Counted from the first letter of the stretch, positions 21,801 through 30,126 are shown. The stretch: 64,000 nt of DNA from Thermoanaerobaculia bacterium (GCA_022823665.1 JAJEHN010000009.1:496001-560000), one strand, 5' to 3'. Notes: generated from the sequence alone by a model not told the origin. Translations and numbers: made by a program.

Positions 21801-22239
21801 CGTCGTCGATGAGCGCCGACGCCGGAACGCCGGCCGCCCGCAGTTCGCCGATCGTCGCTGCCAGCGAGCGGGCGAACCCCGGCATGCCGGCAACCGGCGC
21901 CAGGCGCTTCAGTTCGCCGTCCGCCTCCGCCAGGCGGGCGGCACGGGCCGCGATGGCCTCGGTACCGAGCGGGGTGACGGGGCGAAGGCCGCGGGCGGCG
22001 AGGTCGAGTGCGGCGGCCTGGAGCGTCCATTGGTCGAACGACATCGCGTGGACGCCCAGCAGGCCACCGCCGGTCGTTGTCAGGCCGCGCAACAGGTCGT
22101 CGGCGGCGCTCCGGGACGGCGCGAGCAGCAGGACCTCGTCGCCGGTCTCCAGACAGTCGCGCAGCCTCCGGCCGGCCGCCGCCAGCCGGGCCAGGGCGGA
22201 GGACGAAACCAGGATCGACGCCGGTCGCGGATCCGTCAC
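18895..22239 (-). CDS. addB: AddB-type nuclease subunit with Fe-S cysteines
   Basis: 1114-residue PD-(D/E)XK nuclease-family protein, partner of the AddA-type helicase. The N-terminal third resembles a decayed helicase (DEVLLLAPSRSAADDL in place of a good Walker A). The C-terminal nuclease shows FAACPYRFFLQAVLYL (Cys about 820), the active-site strand RVTDHKTGG (about 985-993), QPVLYSLAAE, and the terminal cluster CRYCDYRPVC (about 1078-1087). The one-plus-three cysteine spacing matches the AddB Fe-S staple. GTG 22237-22239 overlaps the upstream beta-propeller gene by 4 bases. A proline/alanine/glutamate-rich linker at about 395-450 interrupts the helicase-like part and is unusual. Confidence 0.84.
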   Translation of the reverse strand: MTDPRPASILVSSSALARLAAAGRRLRDCLETGDEVLLLAPSRSAADDLLRGLTTTGGGLLGVHAMSFDQWTLQAAALDLAARGLRPVTPLGTEAIAARAARLAEADGELKRLAPVAGMPGFARSLAATIGELRAAGVPASALIDDDGTRDLGLLLERFGGEMERFGLADRPAVLRLAAEALAEGRASVPQRSIWLDLRLRSRAQAEILRTLAARGREALATAAAGDQESLEWLSSVLGDGTVTDLDRETEGDGHGALSRVQRFVFETGADAAGRTHGIDTTTSVDLFSAAGEGQECVEIARRIRAAAAGGLPFDRIAILARQPAAYLPLIEDALGRAGIPAYVTRGSLRPNPAGRAFLALLACAGERLSASRFAEYLSLGQTPKPAADGAPPKVEDVPWVEPAGEQLVLKSAEPAEAAPTSPESAADAVGPEEAGDSQEDAAPAGALRAPAQWERLLVDAAVVGGADRWRKRLEGLDAEFRLQLREAADENEGRRGYLERQIARLATLRSFALPLVEFLDDLPGSADWGVWLDRLGRLATMSLRRPESVLELLAELRPLSEVDEVGLSEVERVLAERLRFSRREPPKRRYGRVFVGGVEEAAGRSFDLVFVPGLAEGVFPRRSGEDALLLDERRRALSGAGYRLAVDVDRTRREQLLLRLAAGAAAGRLDASYPRVDLVQGRARVPSLYALDLLRAAEGRLPDLDTLGRRAAAAGAAVVGWPAPADPDEAIDEAEFDLAMLQPLLGGALSKAERQGRARFLLSSNEHLARALRARARRWRKGWFPVDGLVDAGDEAREYLSRHRIGQRSYSPTALQNFAACPYRFFLQAVLYLRPRDELVQLEQLDPMTRGGIFHEIQFRLFGGLREPGLLPVTHARLDDVFSVLDVVLEEAERDYRDRLAPPIERVWRAEFEGLRGDLRGWLRQVADEEGGWTPIHAELGFGLSRSGERDPKSVSEPAKVQGGARLRGSIDLVEADAAGRLRVTDHKTGGARHAGTSLVIGGGKVLQPVLYSLAAEAVLERDVVSGRLSYCTQRGGYSVVSVPLDERSRGAARRMLDTVDGALEQGFLPAAPGKNECRYCDYRPVCGPYEDLRVARKQRRRLEPLQQLRLEP

Positions 22240-23624
22240 GGTGCCGGTCGCGGGATGAGTTCCAGCGCGGCCAGCCGGCTTCGGCCTCGCACGTAGAGCA
22301 CGCCGTGGGCGAGCACGGGCGCCGCCCAGGCCGGGTAGCGCAGCAGGTCGACGATGCGGCCGTCCACCTCGGCCTGGAGGCGAAGGTGGCCAAGCTGCTG
22401 GTAGCTCTCCGGGGTCGCGCGGATGAGCAGCAGGTCGCCGACCTCGCTGTGGACGCCGAAGTGACCATCGACGTAGAGCAGTTGCGTGCGGGCGAGGCGG
22501 GGCTGACTCCAGTGGACTTCTCCGGTCGCCCAGTCGACGGCGCGAAGCTCCGCGTTCGGCGACTTCTCGCCGCTCGAGACGTAGACCACGCCCTCGTGGT
22601 GGACGGGCGTGTTCCAGTGGGCGGCGATCGCCTGGTTGCGCGGACCGTCCTGCCAGACCGGCCGAAAGCCGCTCTCGCCGCTCTTCGTGTCGCCGCCGTA
22701 CTCGAGCAGTACCGCTCCTTTCTCATAGGACTCGGTCAGCAGCACCTGGTTGCCGACGACAACCGGGTTCGCGGCATTGACGCTGGTCAGCCGCCGCGCG
22801 CGCCAGCCGAAACCGTCGATCTCCCGGCCGTCCTTCGGGTCGAAGAGGATGAGGCCGGAGCGGGCGAAATGGAAACCCCGCCGCTCGCCGCCGAAGTCGA
22901 CGACGATCGGGCTCGCGTAGCTCGCCAGGTCGTCGCCCAGGCGATACCGCTCCTCGCCGGTCCGTTTGTCGAAGGCGACCAGGGCGGTGCCGTTCGGTTC
23001 AACCCGGCCGCTGTGGATGTTCGGGGCGCCGGGCGGACTGCCGCCGACCGCGACGAGCAGCAGGTCGCCTTCGACCCACGGCGCACTGGCGACGCCGAAG
23101 AAGTTCTGCTGGACGCCGTAGTCGGCGTGCGTGTCGCGCTCCCAGAGGACTTCGCCGTCGAGCACCCGGTGGCAGCGGAGGATGCCGTCGGCACCGACCG
23201 CGTACACGCGCGGTCCGTCGACGAGCGGCGCCGTTCGCGGGCCGCCGTCGTAGCCGTAGTAGTCCTCGTAGTCCGTGCGGTACGTCGAGCGCCAGAGTTC
23301 TTCGCCGTTGTCGGCCCGAACGGCGACCAGGAGCGCCCGGTCGCCGAAACGGGTGAAGTAGAAGAGCCGCCCCCGGGCGACCGAAGGCGCCGCGTAACCC
23401 TCGCCCAGTTCGAGGTGCCAGAGCAGCGGCGGCGGATCGGCGGCCCAGTCTGCGCGGATGCCGGTCTCGGGCGACTTCGAATCGCGGTTCGGACCGAGAA
23501 AGCCCGGCCAGTCGATGCCGTCCGCGCGCGTGCGGAGGTCGGGGGGCAGGACGTCGTCGTCAGCGGCCGCGGCGACCGAGGCCGCGAGCGCGGCCAGGAG
23601 AACGAGGCAAACGTGTCGCAGCAC
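22236..23624 (-). CDS. Secreted PQQ-type beta-propeller protein
   Basis: 462-residue exported protein with a signal peptide (residues 1-20, cleavage near AAA-ADDD) and a repeated PQQ-like/BamB-like beta-propeller. Repeating blade patterns include LLVAVRADNGEELWRSTY, LDGEVLWERDTH, VAFDKRTGEERYRL and LRAVDWATGEVHWSQ. The family's opening WPGFLGPNRDSKSPETG is typical of planctomycete/acidobacterial proteins annotated as PQQ-binding-like. It probably acts in the periplasm; a true PQQ cofactor or a BamB role cannot be shown. The gene follows the cupin by 6 bases and overlaps addB, an odd functional mix that may only reflect compact packing. Confidence 0.85.
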   Translation of the reverse strand: MLRHVCLVLLAALAASVAAAADDDVLPPDLRTRADGIDWPGFLGPNRDSKSPETGIRADWAADPPPLLWHLELGEGYAAPSVARGRLFYFTRFGDRALLVAVRADNGEELWRSTYRTDYEDYYGYDGGPRTAPLVDGPRVYAVGADGILRCHRVLDGEVLWERDTHADYGVQQNFFGVASAPWVEGDLLLVAVGGSPPGAPNIHSGRVEPNGTALVAFDKRTGEERYRLGDDLASYASPIVVDFGGERRGFHFARSGLILFDPKDGREIDGFGWRARRLTSVNAANPVVVGNQVLLTESYEKGAVLLEYGGDTKSGESGFRPVWQDGPRNQAIAAHWNTPVHHEGVVYVSSGEKSPNAELRAVDWATGEVHWSQPRLARTQLLYVDGHFGVHSEVGDLLLIRATPESYQQLGHLRLQAEVDGRIVDLLRYPAWAAPVLAHGVLYVRGRSRLAALELIPRPAP

Positions 23625-23630
23625 CGGCGC

Positions 23631-24014
23631 TCAGACCAGATCGATCCGGTCCGGCCGGTTCGGCACCAGGCAAAGAAACTCGAACGGCGCCTCGATCACT
23701 TCGTACGAGTGCGGCAGACCCGCGGGGATAAGCAGCACGTCGTCGGCGCCGACCTCGACCGTCTCGTCGCCCAGCACGATCCGCGCACGGCCCCGGAGCA
23801 CGTACTGCTCGTGCTCCACCTGGTTCGTGTGGAGCGGCATCCCGCCGCCGTCCTCCATGCGGAACCGCCGCATGGCGAAGTGCGGCGCATCGTCGTCGGC
23901 GCCCAGCAGCACCTGGGTGGTCGTCGCCGTGCCGAGTTCGACGCGGCTGGCGGGCGCGTCGTCGGCGCGGCGAACGATGGCGGCATCGGACTGCGCGGAG
24001 AGCTTCGGGCTCAT
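23631..24014 (-). CDS. Small cupin-domain protein
   Basis: 127-residue single cupin barrel. Motif 1 is visible as HTNQVEHEQYVLRGRARIVL (two His plus Glu as metal ligands) and motif 2 as LLIPAGLPHSYEV. ATG 24012-24014 gives MSPKLSAQSDAA and the usual short length. No signal peptide. Members of this family can be sugar or metabolite-binding proteins or small dioxygenases; nothing in the context decides. It lies 25 bases downstream of the duplicated NTF2-like gene and 6 bases upstream of the beta-propeller gene. Confidence 0.82.
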   Translation of the reverse strand: MSPKLSAQSDAAIVRRADDAPASRVELGTATTTQVLLGADDDAPHFAMRRFRMEDGGGMPLHTNQVEHEQYVLRGRARIVLGDETVEVGADDVLLIPAGLPHSYEVIEAPFEFLCLVPNRPDRIDLV

Positions 24015-24039
24015 CGACCCGACTCTACCGCCGCCGGCC

Positions 24040-24897
24040 TCAGGGTGGAGGAGCGATGCTGGCTCCCGCCCTGATAGCCCACTTGCCGTTCTTCTCGGTG
24101 ACCAGATAGATCGTGTCGAAGCTGTGGATCCTGGCGCCGCCGGCGCCGTAGCGCGTGATCCTGACAGCGACGTTGACGCCTCTGGCACCGACCTGGACCG
24201 CCTCCATGGAGTCCGCTTCGGAGCGCTCCCAGCCAAGCCGTTCGGCGAAGGCGTCGAAGCCGAACCCCTCCATGTACTCGGCGGCGGACTCCCGAACGCT
24301 GGCTCTTCCGACTCCGACCCGAACGTGCGGGAAGTGGAGGGCCGCGACCATCGCCTCCTCGTCCCGGGCATTGAAGGCGTCGAGGTAGCGCTCGACGGCG
24401 GCGGTAGCGGCCGAGGCAGTCGCCTCGCGGTCATCCTCGGACAGGTCGTCGAAGCCCGCCGCGAGCCTCGCCTGGATTCCGATCGAACCGTCCTCCTCCG
24501 TCACTACGTAGAGGACCTGATTGCTGAAGATGGCGGAGCCATCGGCGCGAAGCCGCGTGTACCGGCCGGCGACGTGAGCCTGACCTTCTCCGGCCTGGAC
24601 GACGATCGCCGAATCCAGCCTGCTCCGATCCCAACCCGTCGCCAGCACCTGGCCGAAGTCGATCGTCGCCGCGTAGGCGGAGGCGTCGGCGAAGACGCGG
24701 CCGCCGAAGTCGGCCGTGGGCCGGACGTGCGGGTACTGGAGGGTCGCGGCGAAGGCCGCCGGATCGCGCGTGTTCCACGCTTCGATGAAGCGGCGGACCG
24801 CCTGCCTCGCCTCGTCCTCGGTCAGCGCGGTAGCAGGGCCGTCCCAGGCGACGGGAAGCAGGAGCAGGCAGAGGACGAGGGGAAGGCGCGCCGGCAC
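24040..24897 (-). CDS. Exported protein with two tandem NTF2/SnoaL-like domains
   Basis: 285-residue protein with a signal peptide (residues 1-24, hydrophobic core LVLCLLLLPVAW) followed by two copies of the same about 125-residue unit. Matching pairs are VRRFIEAWNTRDPAAFAATL with VERYLDAFNARDEEAMVAAL, QYPHVRP with HFPHVRV, and NQVLYVVTEEDGSIGIQARL with DTIYLVTEKNGKWAIRAGAS. The pattern is that of SnoaL/NTF2-like alpha+beta cones, here as an internal duplication forming a pseudo-dimer. The function is unknown: such cones can be hydrolases, isomerases or binding proteins. It is divergent from the sulfatase across 54 bases. Confidence 0.78.
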   Translation of the reverse strand: MPARLPLVLCLLLLPVAWDGPATALTEDEARQAVRRFIEAWNTRDPAAFAATLQYPHVRPTADFGGRVFADASAYAATIDFGQVLATGWDRSRLDSAIVVQAGEGQAHVAGRYTRLRADGSAIFSNQVLYVVTEEDGSIGIQARLAAGFDDLSEDDREATASAATAAVERYLDAFNARDEEAMVAALHFPHVRVGVGRASVRESAAEYMEGFGFDAFAERLGWERSEADSMEAVQVGARGVNVAVRITRYGAGGARIHSFDTIYLVTEKNGKWAIRAGASIAPPP

Positions 24898-24951
24898 AGC
24901 GAACCGAATCTACCGCGCGTGCCACTTCGAGCCCGCTACCATGAATCCACC

Positions 24952-26496
24952 ATGCCACGAACTCGATACCAGACTGTTCCGGTCGCCCGCACGGTCCTCG
25001 GGATCTGGTTCGCCGGCGTCGCGGCGGCCTGGGTTCCGGCCTCTGCCCAGCACGACGCCCCGAACGTCCTGTTCGCGATCGCCGACGACTGGGGCTTCCC
25101 GCACGCCTCCGCCTACGGCGACCCGGTCGTCGAGACGCCGTCCTTCGACCGCATCGCGCGCGAGGGCGCCCTGGCCCACCACGCCTACGTCTCTTCGCCT
25201 TCCTGCACGCCGTCGCGCGGGGCGATCCTCACCGGGCAGTGGCACTGGCGGCTCGAAGGCGCCGCGAATCTCTGGAGCGTCTTCCCGGATCGATTCGAGA
25301 CGTACCAGGAGCTGCTCAAGGCGGCCGGCTACCGGACGGGCATGATGGGCAAGGGTTGGGGACCCGGACGGACGGAGACGGAGGGCCGGGAACTCGCCGG
25401 GAGGCGCTTCGAGAGCTTCGAGGCGTTCCTCGCCGGGCTGGGAGAGGCTCAGCCGTTCGCCTTCTGGCTGGGCACCTCGGATCCCCACCGCCCCTTCCGG
25501 CCCGGGGCGGGCGCCGAGAGCGGGATGGACCTGGAAGCGATCGAACTTCCGGCAGCGTTCCCCGATCATCCGGACACCAGAGGCGATGTGGCGGACTATC
25601 ACTGGGAGGTGCAGCGGTTCGACGCGCTGGTGGGCGACGCATTGGAACTGCTCGACGAACAGGGTCTGGCGGAGAACACCATCGTGGTCATGACGAGCGA
25701 CCACGGGATGCCTTTCCCGCGCTGCAAGAGCAACGTCTATGACTGCGGCTCCAGGGTGCCTTTCGCGATCCGTTGGCCGGCTCGGTTCGAAGGCGCCGTC
25801 GAGATCGACGCTTTCGTGAGCCTGACGGACCTGGCGCCCACGTTCCTGGAAGCCGCGGATCTTCCGCGACCGGAGGTGATGACCGGGCGCAGCCTGGTCG
25901 CTTTGCTTGAGGCGGGAAGCGACGTCGACGCCGTCCAGGCAACCGTCGCGGCGGACGGACGCGACTTCGTGCTGACCGGAAAGGAACGGCACGTACCGGC
26001 ACAGGAGGCGCCCGACGTGGGCGGCTACCCGAGCCGCGCCATCCGCACGCACGACTTCCTCTACATCCGCAACTTCCGGCCCGACCGCTGGCCCAACGGC
26101 ACGCCGAACCACGAGCAGGCCGCCTACCCCGGCGCCTGGTACGCGGACACGGACAACGGACCGACCAAGACCTACATGATCGAGCACCGCGATCGGGACG
26201 CGGAGCACCGGCGGCTCTACGACCTGTCCTTCGCCAAGCGGCCCGCGGTCGAGCTCTACGACCTGCGACGCGATCCGGACCAGCAGGTGAACGTCGCCGG
26301 CGATCCGGACTACGAGGCGACCCGGGATGAGCTGGGCGAGCGGCTGATGGAAGAACTGCGGGAAACCGGCGACCCACGCGCTTCCGGTGAGGGCGACGTC
26401 TTCGACGACTACGAGTACCTCGGAGGAGCGCCGCGCCACCCGAGCCTGCCGCGGTCGCCTCCGGGAGCACTCCGGCCTCCTGCCGGCCAGCCGTGA
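24952..26496 (+). CDS. Secreted type I sulfatase
   Basis: 514-residue alkaline-phosphatase-superfamily sulfatase with a signal peptide (cleavage near ASA-Q, residue 32). Metal-binding aspartates are seen in FAIADDWGFP (D45, D46), the formylglycine site is SPSCTPSRG with Cys85 in the C-x-P-S-R context, and TSDHGMPF (about 247-254) provides further ligands. Cys85 needs oxidation by a sulfatase-maturating enzyme, which is not in the window. ATG 24952 is used; an overlapping ATG at 24941 is out of frame. Substrate is probably a sulfated glycan or steroid (family knowledge), unspecified here. The racemase gene follows 28 bases downstream. Confidence 0.9.
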   Translation: MPRTRYQTVPVARTVLGIWFAGVAAAWVPASAQHDAPNVLFAIADDWGFPHASAYGDPVVETPSFDRIAREGALAHHAYVSSPSCTPSRGAILTGQWHWRLEGAANLWSVFPDRFETYQELLKAAGYRTGMMGKGWGPGRTETEGRELAGRRFESFEAFLAGLGEAQPFAFWLGTSDPHRPFRPGAGAESGMDLEAIELPAAFPDHPDTRGDVADYHWEVQRFDALVGDALELLDEQGLAENTIVVMTSDHGMPFPRCKSNVYDCGSRVPFAIRWPARFEGAVEIDAFVSLTDLAPTFLEAADLPRPEVMTGRSLVALLEAGSDVDAVQATVAADGRDFVLTGKERHVPAQEAPDVGGYPSRAIRTHDFLYIRNFRPDRWPNGTPNHEQAAYPGAWYADTDNGPTKTYMIEHRDRDAEHRRLYDLSFAKRPAVELYDLRRDPDQQVNVAGDPDYEATRDELGERLMEELRETGDPRASGEGDVFDDYEYLGGAPRHPSLPRSPPGALRPPAGQP

Positions 26497-26524
26497 AGCG
26501 GCGAGGCAGGCGGCGGTAGTCCGA

Positions 26525-27292
26525 ATGCGCCAACGGCGGCTGATCGGGATCGTCGGCGGCCTCGGGCCGTTCGCCCACATCGACTTCGAGCGGAAGCTCC
26601 TGGCCGCCGCGAGCGAGGTAATCGGCGCCCGGCGCGACCAGGAATTCCCTCAGTGGGTGCTGTCGAGCCTTCCGCAGACGCCGGATCGGACGGAGGCGTA
26701 CTTCGGCGAAGCGGAGGATCCGACGCCGTCGCTGAGTCGGAGCCTGGAGCGGCTGCGAGGCGCCGGCGCGGACTTCGCGGTCGTCGCCTGCAACACGGCA
26801 CACCTGTTCCTGGAGCGGCTGCGGGCCGAAAGTCCCCTGCCGATCGTCAGCCTGATCGAGACGACGGCGGACGAGGCGGCCCGCATCGCTCCCGGCGGCG
26901 CGGTCGGACTACTTGCGACGTCCGGAACGCTGCGGTCGCGGTTGTACCACGAGCCGCTGGAGGCGCGTGGACTGCGGGCGGTGAGCCCGTTCGACCTGGA
27001 GGGCGGCGAGACGCTGCAGCGGCGGAAAGTGATGGAGCCGATTTACGGTCCGTGGGTCGATGGGCGGCACCAGGGCGGCGGGATCAAGACGGATGGCGGG
27101 TCGCCGCGGGCGCGGGCGCTGCTGGAGCAGGCGGCTGGGCGGCTGGTCGCGGAGGGCGGCGCCGACGTGCTGGTCGCGGGGTGTACGGAGATTCCGTTGG
27201 CGCTGGAGGGCGCGGAGGTGGCGGGGAGGCCGCTGCTTGATCCGGCGAGGTTGCTAGCTGCGGCCGCAATTCGTTACGCCTACGGGCTCTAG
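26525..27292 (+). CDS. Aspartate/glutamate racemase family protein
   Basis: 255-residue cofactor-independent racemase with the two-cysteine architecture: VVACNTAHLF (Cys about 90) and VAGCTEIPLAL (Cys about 220), plus the N-terminal GIVGGLGPFAHIDFERK. ATG 26525 is the natural start. It interconverts L- and D-amino acids such as aspartate, or acts on a related hydantoin/malonate substrate in the same superfamily. Loss of the usual MGPxAT opening (here LGPFAHIDF) is a small departure. It is co-oriented with the sulfatase and convergent with the cytochrome-type gene. Confidence 0.85.
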   Translation: MRQRRLIGIVGGLGPFAHIDFERKLLAAASEVIGARRDQEFPQWVLSSLPQTPDRTEAYFGEAEDPTPSLSRSLERLRGAGADFAVVACNTAHLFLERLRAESPLPIVSLIETTADEAARIAPGGAVGLLATSGTLRSRLYHEPLEARGLRAVSPFDLEGGETLQRRKVMEPIYGPWVDGRHQGGGIKTDGGSPRARALLEQAAGRLVAEGGADVLVAGCTEIPLALEGAEVAGRPLLDPARLLAAAAIRYAYGL

Positions 27293-27338
27293 GACAAGGC
27301 GACTCGGGCTCGCCGCTTCGCGGCATCGCGCGTGATGC

Positions 27339-27360
27339 GGGTCAGAGGACCCGCGCACCC
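27339..27360 (-). repeat. Dispersed 22-nt intergenic repeat, copy C
   Basis: Third copy of the unit at 5017-5038, opposite strand, differing by one base. It lies between convergent genes (racemase and the cytochrome/copper-oxygenase-like gene) and is followed 10 bases later by a perfect 12-bp hairpin. Confidence 0.6.
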
Positions 27361-27370
27361 AGCGGAAGCG

Positions 27371-27405
27371 GAACCGCCGGCGGCCTTGCGGCGCGCCGGC
27401 GGTTC
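27371..27405. terminator. Bidirectional terminator-like hairpin
   Basis: A perfect 12-bp inverted repeat (GAACCGCCGGCG at 27371-27382 and its complement at 27394-27405) encloses an 11-base loop between two convergent genes. The stem is very stable, but neither side has a clear T-run. Position argues for transcription termination in both directions; function is inferred. Confidence 0.55.
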
Positions 27406-27429
27406 GCTTGAGCGGACTGGACGGGAGGC

Positions 27430-28911
27430 TTACTCGCCGCCGGCGGCGCCCGCAGCGGCGGCCTCGGCCTTCTCCCGCTGCTCGGCCATCTGCTTGAGGA
27501 AGGCGTTGGCGGCCTTCGCCTCCTCCATGTCGACGGCGCCGTCCTTGTTCTGGTCCATCATCTCGAAGTACTGCTTGACTCCGCCGGGGGCTTCGTCGAG
27601 CTGCATCTTGCCGTCGCGGCTCTCGTCCGAGAACGCGACGACCGCCGTCAGGTCGAGGCCGTCGCCACCCTGGAAGGCGCCGCGGCCCTTGTTCTCCTCG
27701 TTGATGTAGGACATGAAGCCGAAGCTCATCTCGTCGGTCGTCGGCTCGCCCCAACGCACGGTCTCGGTGGGATCCGGATTGGCCGGGTTGTCCTCCGAGT
27801 TGTCGAACACCGTGGTCAGAACGACCCGGGTACCTTCCGGCACCTTCTTGCGGTCCTTGTACTTGTAGGTGGTCTGCCAGTTGAAGTCGTAGTTCGGCAC
27901 GTCGAGCAGGACTTCGTGGCTGCCGTCCGGGTAGTAGGCCTCGTACTTCGCCGCCTTGCCGCGCAGGTGCATGTGCGGCAGGTAGCCGACGATCTCGGAG
28001 TCCGAGGGGAAGGTCCACTCGGTCTGGATCGTGTAGTCCGACTCGCCCGGCGGCACGGCGAAGTCGTACTTGCCCATGTCCGCGTTGAAGACCTCGTACT
28101 TCACTTCCTCGTCCTTGTCGTAGAACTTGAGCGCCACCGAGGACTGATCCCAGGAGCCGGTGCCGGGGCCTGGCTCCTTGTGGTAGTGCATCTGCCAGCG
28201 CAGGTTGCGTCCCGCCTTCAGCACGTCGGCCATGCCGTCCTCGTGGATCACCGGGTCGTTGCCGGGAGCGATGCCGCCCAGGCCGGGGACGATGATGTGG
28301 TGGACCGCCGGGCTGCCGGGCCGGAACTCGATCGCCTTGACGAAGCGATCCTCGGGGATCATCTCTTCGGTGACGGTCGTCTGGAAGTAGATGTAGAGAT
28401 CCTCGACATCGTCCTCGACGAAGTAGGGCTCGTCGAACTGGAGGACGAGGTCGGGCTCGCCGATCAGCCAGCCGTCGCTGCTCGGCCAGTCGATCGGCTC
28501 CGGGGCGTCCGCCGGATTGCCGGCCGGGGCGCCGGACTCGGCCCAGCGGACCAGCAGATCGATCTCTTCCTGGGTCAGCGTGCGCTCGTTGGCGAAGACG
28601 CCGTTGTGCTCCGGCGCGGCATCCCAAGGAGGCATCGCGCGCGACGCGACCTGGCGGGCGATCGAGCGGGCCCAGGGCCGCGTCTCTTCGTAGGTCGTCA
28701 GCGCCATCGGCGCCACCATGCCGCCGAGGTTGGCGCCGTTCGGGCGGTGGCAGACCTGGCACTCCTGCTGCAGCACGCGTGCCACATCGCCGTAGAAAGT
28801 GACGGGTTCGGGGTCGACCGCTGCCGCCGAGGCGGCGCCGGCAAGCGCCAATGAGGCGATGGCGCCGAGGGCGATCAGTCGGGTCATGGACGGGATCTGG
28901 GGACGGTTCAT
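27430..28911 (-). CDS. Secreted c-type cytochrome with copper-monooxygenase-like core and EF-hand tail
   Basis: 493-residue exported protein. A signal peptide (about residues 9-30) is followed by one heme-binding motif CQVCH (51-55) with the axial region GGMVAPM. A copper type II ascorbate-dependent monooxygenase-like region is marked by AVHHIIVPG, RWQMHYHKEPG and YLPHMHLRG, which supply His pairs as in PHM/DBM enzymes. Near the C terminus an EF-hand-like loop DQNKDGAVDMEEA (about 455-467) is followed by an Ala/Glu-rich tail. Related proteins occur widely in Acidobacteriota and Planctomycetota, mostly uncharacterised. Start may be residue 1 or the Met at residue 9 (MTRLIALGA), which gives a cleaner signal peptide. 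Redox role is inferred. Confidence 0.82.
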   Translation of the reverse strand: MNRPQIPSMTRLIALGAIASLALAGAASAAAVDPEPVTFYGDVARVLQQECQVCHRPNGANLGGMVAPMALTTYEETRPWARSIARQVASRAMPPWDAAPEHNGVFANERTLTQEEIDLLVRWAESGAPAGNPADAPEPIDWPSSDGWLIGEPDLVLQFDEPYFVEDDVEDLYIYFQTTVTEEMIPEDRFVKAIEFRPGSPAVHHIIVPGLGGIAPGNDPVIHEDGMADVLKAGRNLRWQMHYHKEPGPGTGSWDQSSVALKFYDKDEEVKYEVFNADMGKYDFAVPPGESDYTIQTEWTFPSDSEIVGYLPHMHLRGKAAKYEAYYPDGSHEVLLDVPNYDFNWQTTYKYKDRKKVPEGTRVVLTTVFDNSEDNPANPDPTETVRWGEPTTDEMSFGFMSYINEENKGRGAFQGGDGLDLTAVVAFSDESRDGKMQLDEAPGGVKQYFEMMDQNKDGAVDMEEAKAANAFLKQMAEQREKAEAAAAGAAGGE

Positions 28912-28974
28912 TCGAGGTCTCCGCGAGGTGTGGTGTCCAGCGTTCCTGACGGGCGCAGTGCTCCCGCTCTGCGC

Positions 28975-29010
28975 GACATACTATACGACTACTCAGTTTA
29001 CGCGGATGAG
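28975..29010 (-). promoter_or_regulatory. AT-rich promoter-like segment in divergent intergenic region
   Basis: The 216 bases between the cytochrome-type gene and the ABC operon contain an AT-rich island unusual for this genome. On the minus strand it includes TATAGT (complement of 28980-28985), a good minus-10 candidate about 70 bases upstream of the cytochrome-type gene. No convincing minus-35 hexamer is seen at 16-18 bases. A second TATAGA at 29102-29107 on the plus strand lies just before the ABC gene's ribosome site. Confidence 0.3.
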
Positions 29011-29127
29011 CGCGACCGGGTTTCGCCGCACCGGCAACCGATACCGTAGGCGTCGCGCGACAACCGGTAGGCGCGAGTAAACCAAGCCCCGCCGACAACC
29101 GTATAGACACCCGAGGAGGAGAGCATC

Positions 29128-30126
29128 GTGAGCACGACTGTCGACGTGCAGGGTCTCCGGCATGTCTACAAGGGCGGCACCGTCGCCCTCGACGGGGTCG
29201 ATCTGACGATCGGCGCGGGTCTGTTCGGTCTGCTCGGCCCGAACGGCGCCGGCAAGAGCACGCTGATGCGGATTCTCTGCACCCTGCTCCGGCCGAGCGA
29301 AGGCAGGGCGAGCGTGCTCGGTCACGACGTGGTCCGGCAGCGTCGCGCCGTTCGCGCCCACCTGGGCTACCTGCCGCAGGAGTTCGGCGCCTGGCGTCTG
29401 CACCGCGTGGAAGAGGTGCTCGACACCCTGGCCGACCTGTCCGGCCTCAAGGGCCGGAGCGCCCGCCGCGACCGGGTCGACACGGTCCTCGACAGTGTCG
29501 GCCTGGGCGAGGTCGCCCACCGCAAGGTGAAGAAGCTCTCCGGCGGCATGACGCGCCGGCTCGGCATCGCCCAGGCGCTGATCCACCAGCCGCGACTGCT
29601 GATCGTCGACGAACCGACCGTAGGGCTCGATCCGGAGGAGCGGATCCGGTTTCGCCAGTTGATGACGACCCTCGGCAAGGAACGGACGATCATCCTGTCC
29701 ACGCATATCGTCGCCGATCTCGGCGCCGGCTGCAGCGACCTCGCCCTCCTCGACGACGGCAGGATCGTCTTCCGCGGCTCCCCGACCGAACTGCTGGAAC
29801 GGGCCCAGGGTCAGGTGTTCGAACTCACCCTGCCCGCCTCGGCGCCTCCGCCGCAGGGTGAATTCGAGATCGTCTCGCGCACGGTCGGCGCACAGGAAAC
29901 GACCTACCGCAGCGTCGCGGCGCCGGGGCGCCTGCCCGAAGGCGCCCGGCCCGCCTCCGAGCCGACGCTCGAAGAGGGGTACCTGGCCTTCATGCTCGCT
30001 CGCGGCCGGGCCGAGGACCTGCTGCGCGACGGGCACTTCGGCGAGAGCGACGGCGACGCCGCCGTCTGCTGGGACGACGGAGAAGCCCCGGCCGGCCAGA
30101 CTTCCCGGGAGGAGGACGAATCGTGA
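29128..30126 (+). CDS. ABC transporter ATPase, first gene of the export locus
   Basis: 332-residue ABC ATPase of the NatA/CcmA-like (ABC-2) class. Walker A LGPNGAGKST (36-45), signature LSGGMTRRLGIAQAL (about 138-152), Walker B LLIVDEPTVGLDPEERIRF and the switch region ILSTHIVADLG. A C-terminal extension of about 110 residues ends with EPTLEEGYLAFMLARG, a motif that recurs at the end of the ABC domain fused to the RND protein (37995-42794). GTG 29128 is preceded by a strong ribosome site GAGGAGGAG at 29113-29121. Its stop overlaps the next gene (GTGA), so it pairs with the fused permease that follows. Confidence 0.92.
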   Translation: MSTTVDVQGLRHVYKGGTVALDGVDLTIGAGLFGLLGPNGAGKSTLMRILCTLLRPSEGRASVLGHDVVRQRRAVRAHLGYLPQEFGAWRLHRVEEVLDTLADLSGLKGRSARRDRVDTVLDSVGLGEVAHRKVKKLSGGMTRRLGIAQALIHQPRLLIVDEPTVGLDPEERIRFRQLMTTLGKERTIILSTHIVADLGAGCSDLALLDDGRIVFRGSPTELLERAQGQVFELTLPASAPPPQGEFEIVSRTVGAQETTYRSVAAPGRLPEGARPASEPTLEEGYLAFMLARGRAEDLLRDGHFGESDGDAAVCWDDGEAPAGQTSREEDES

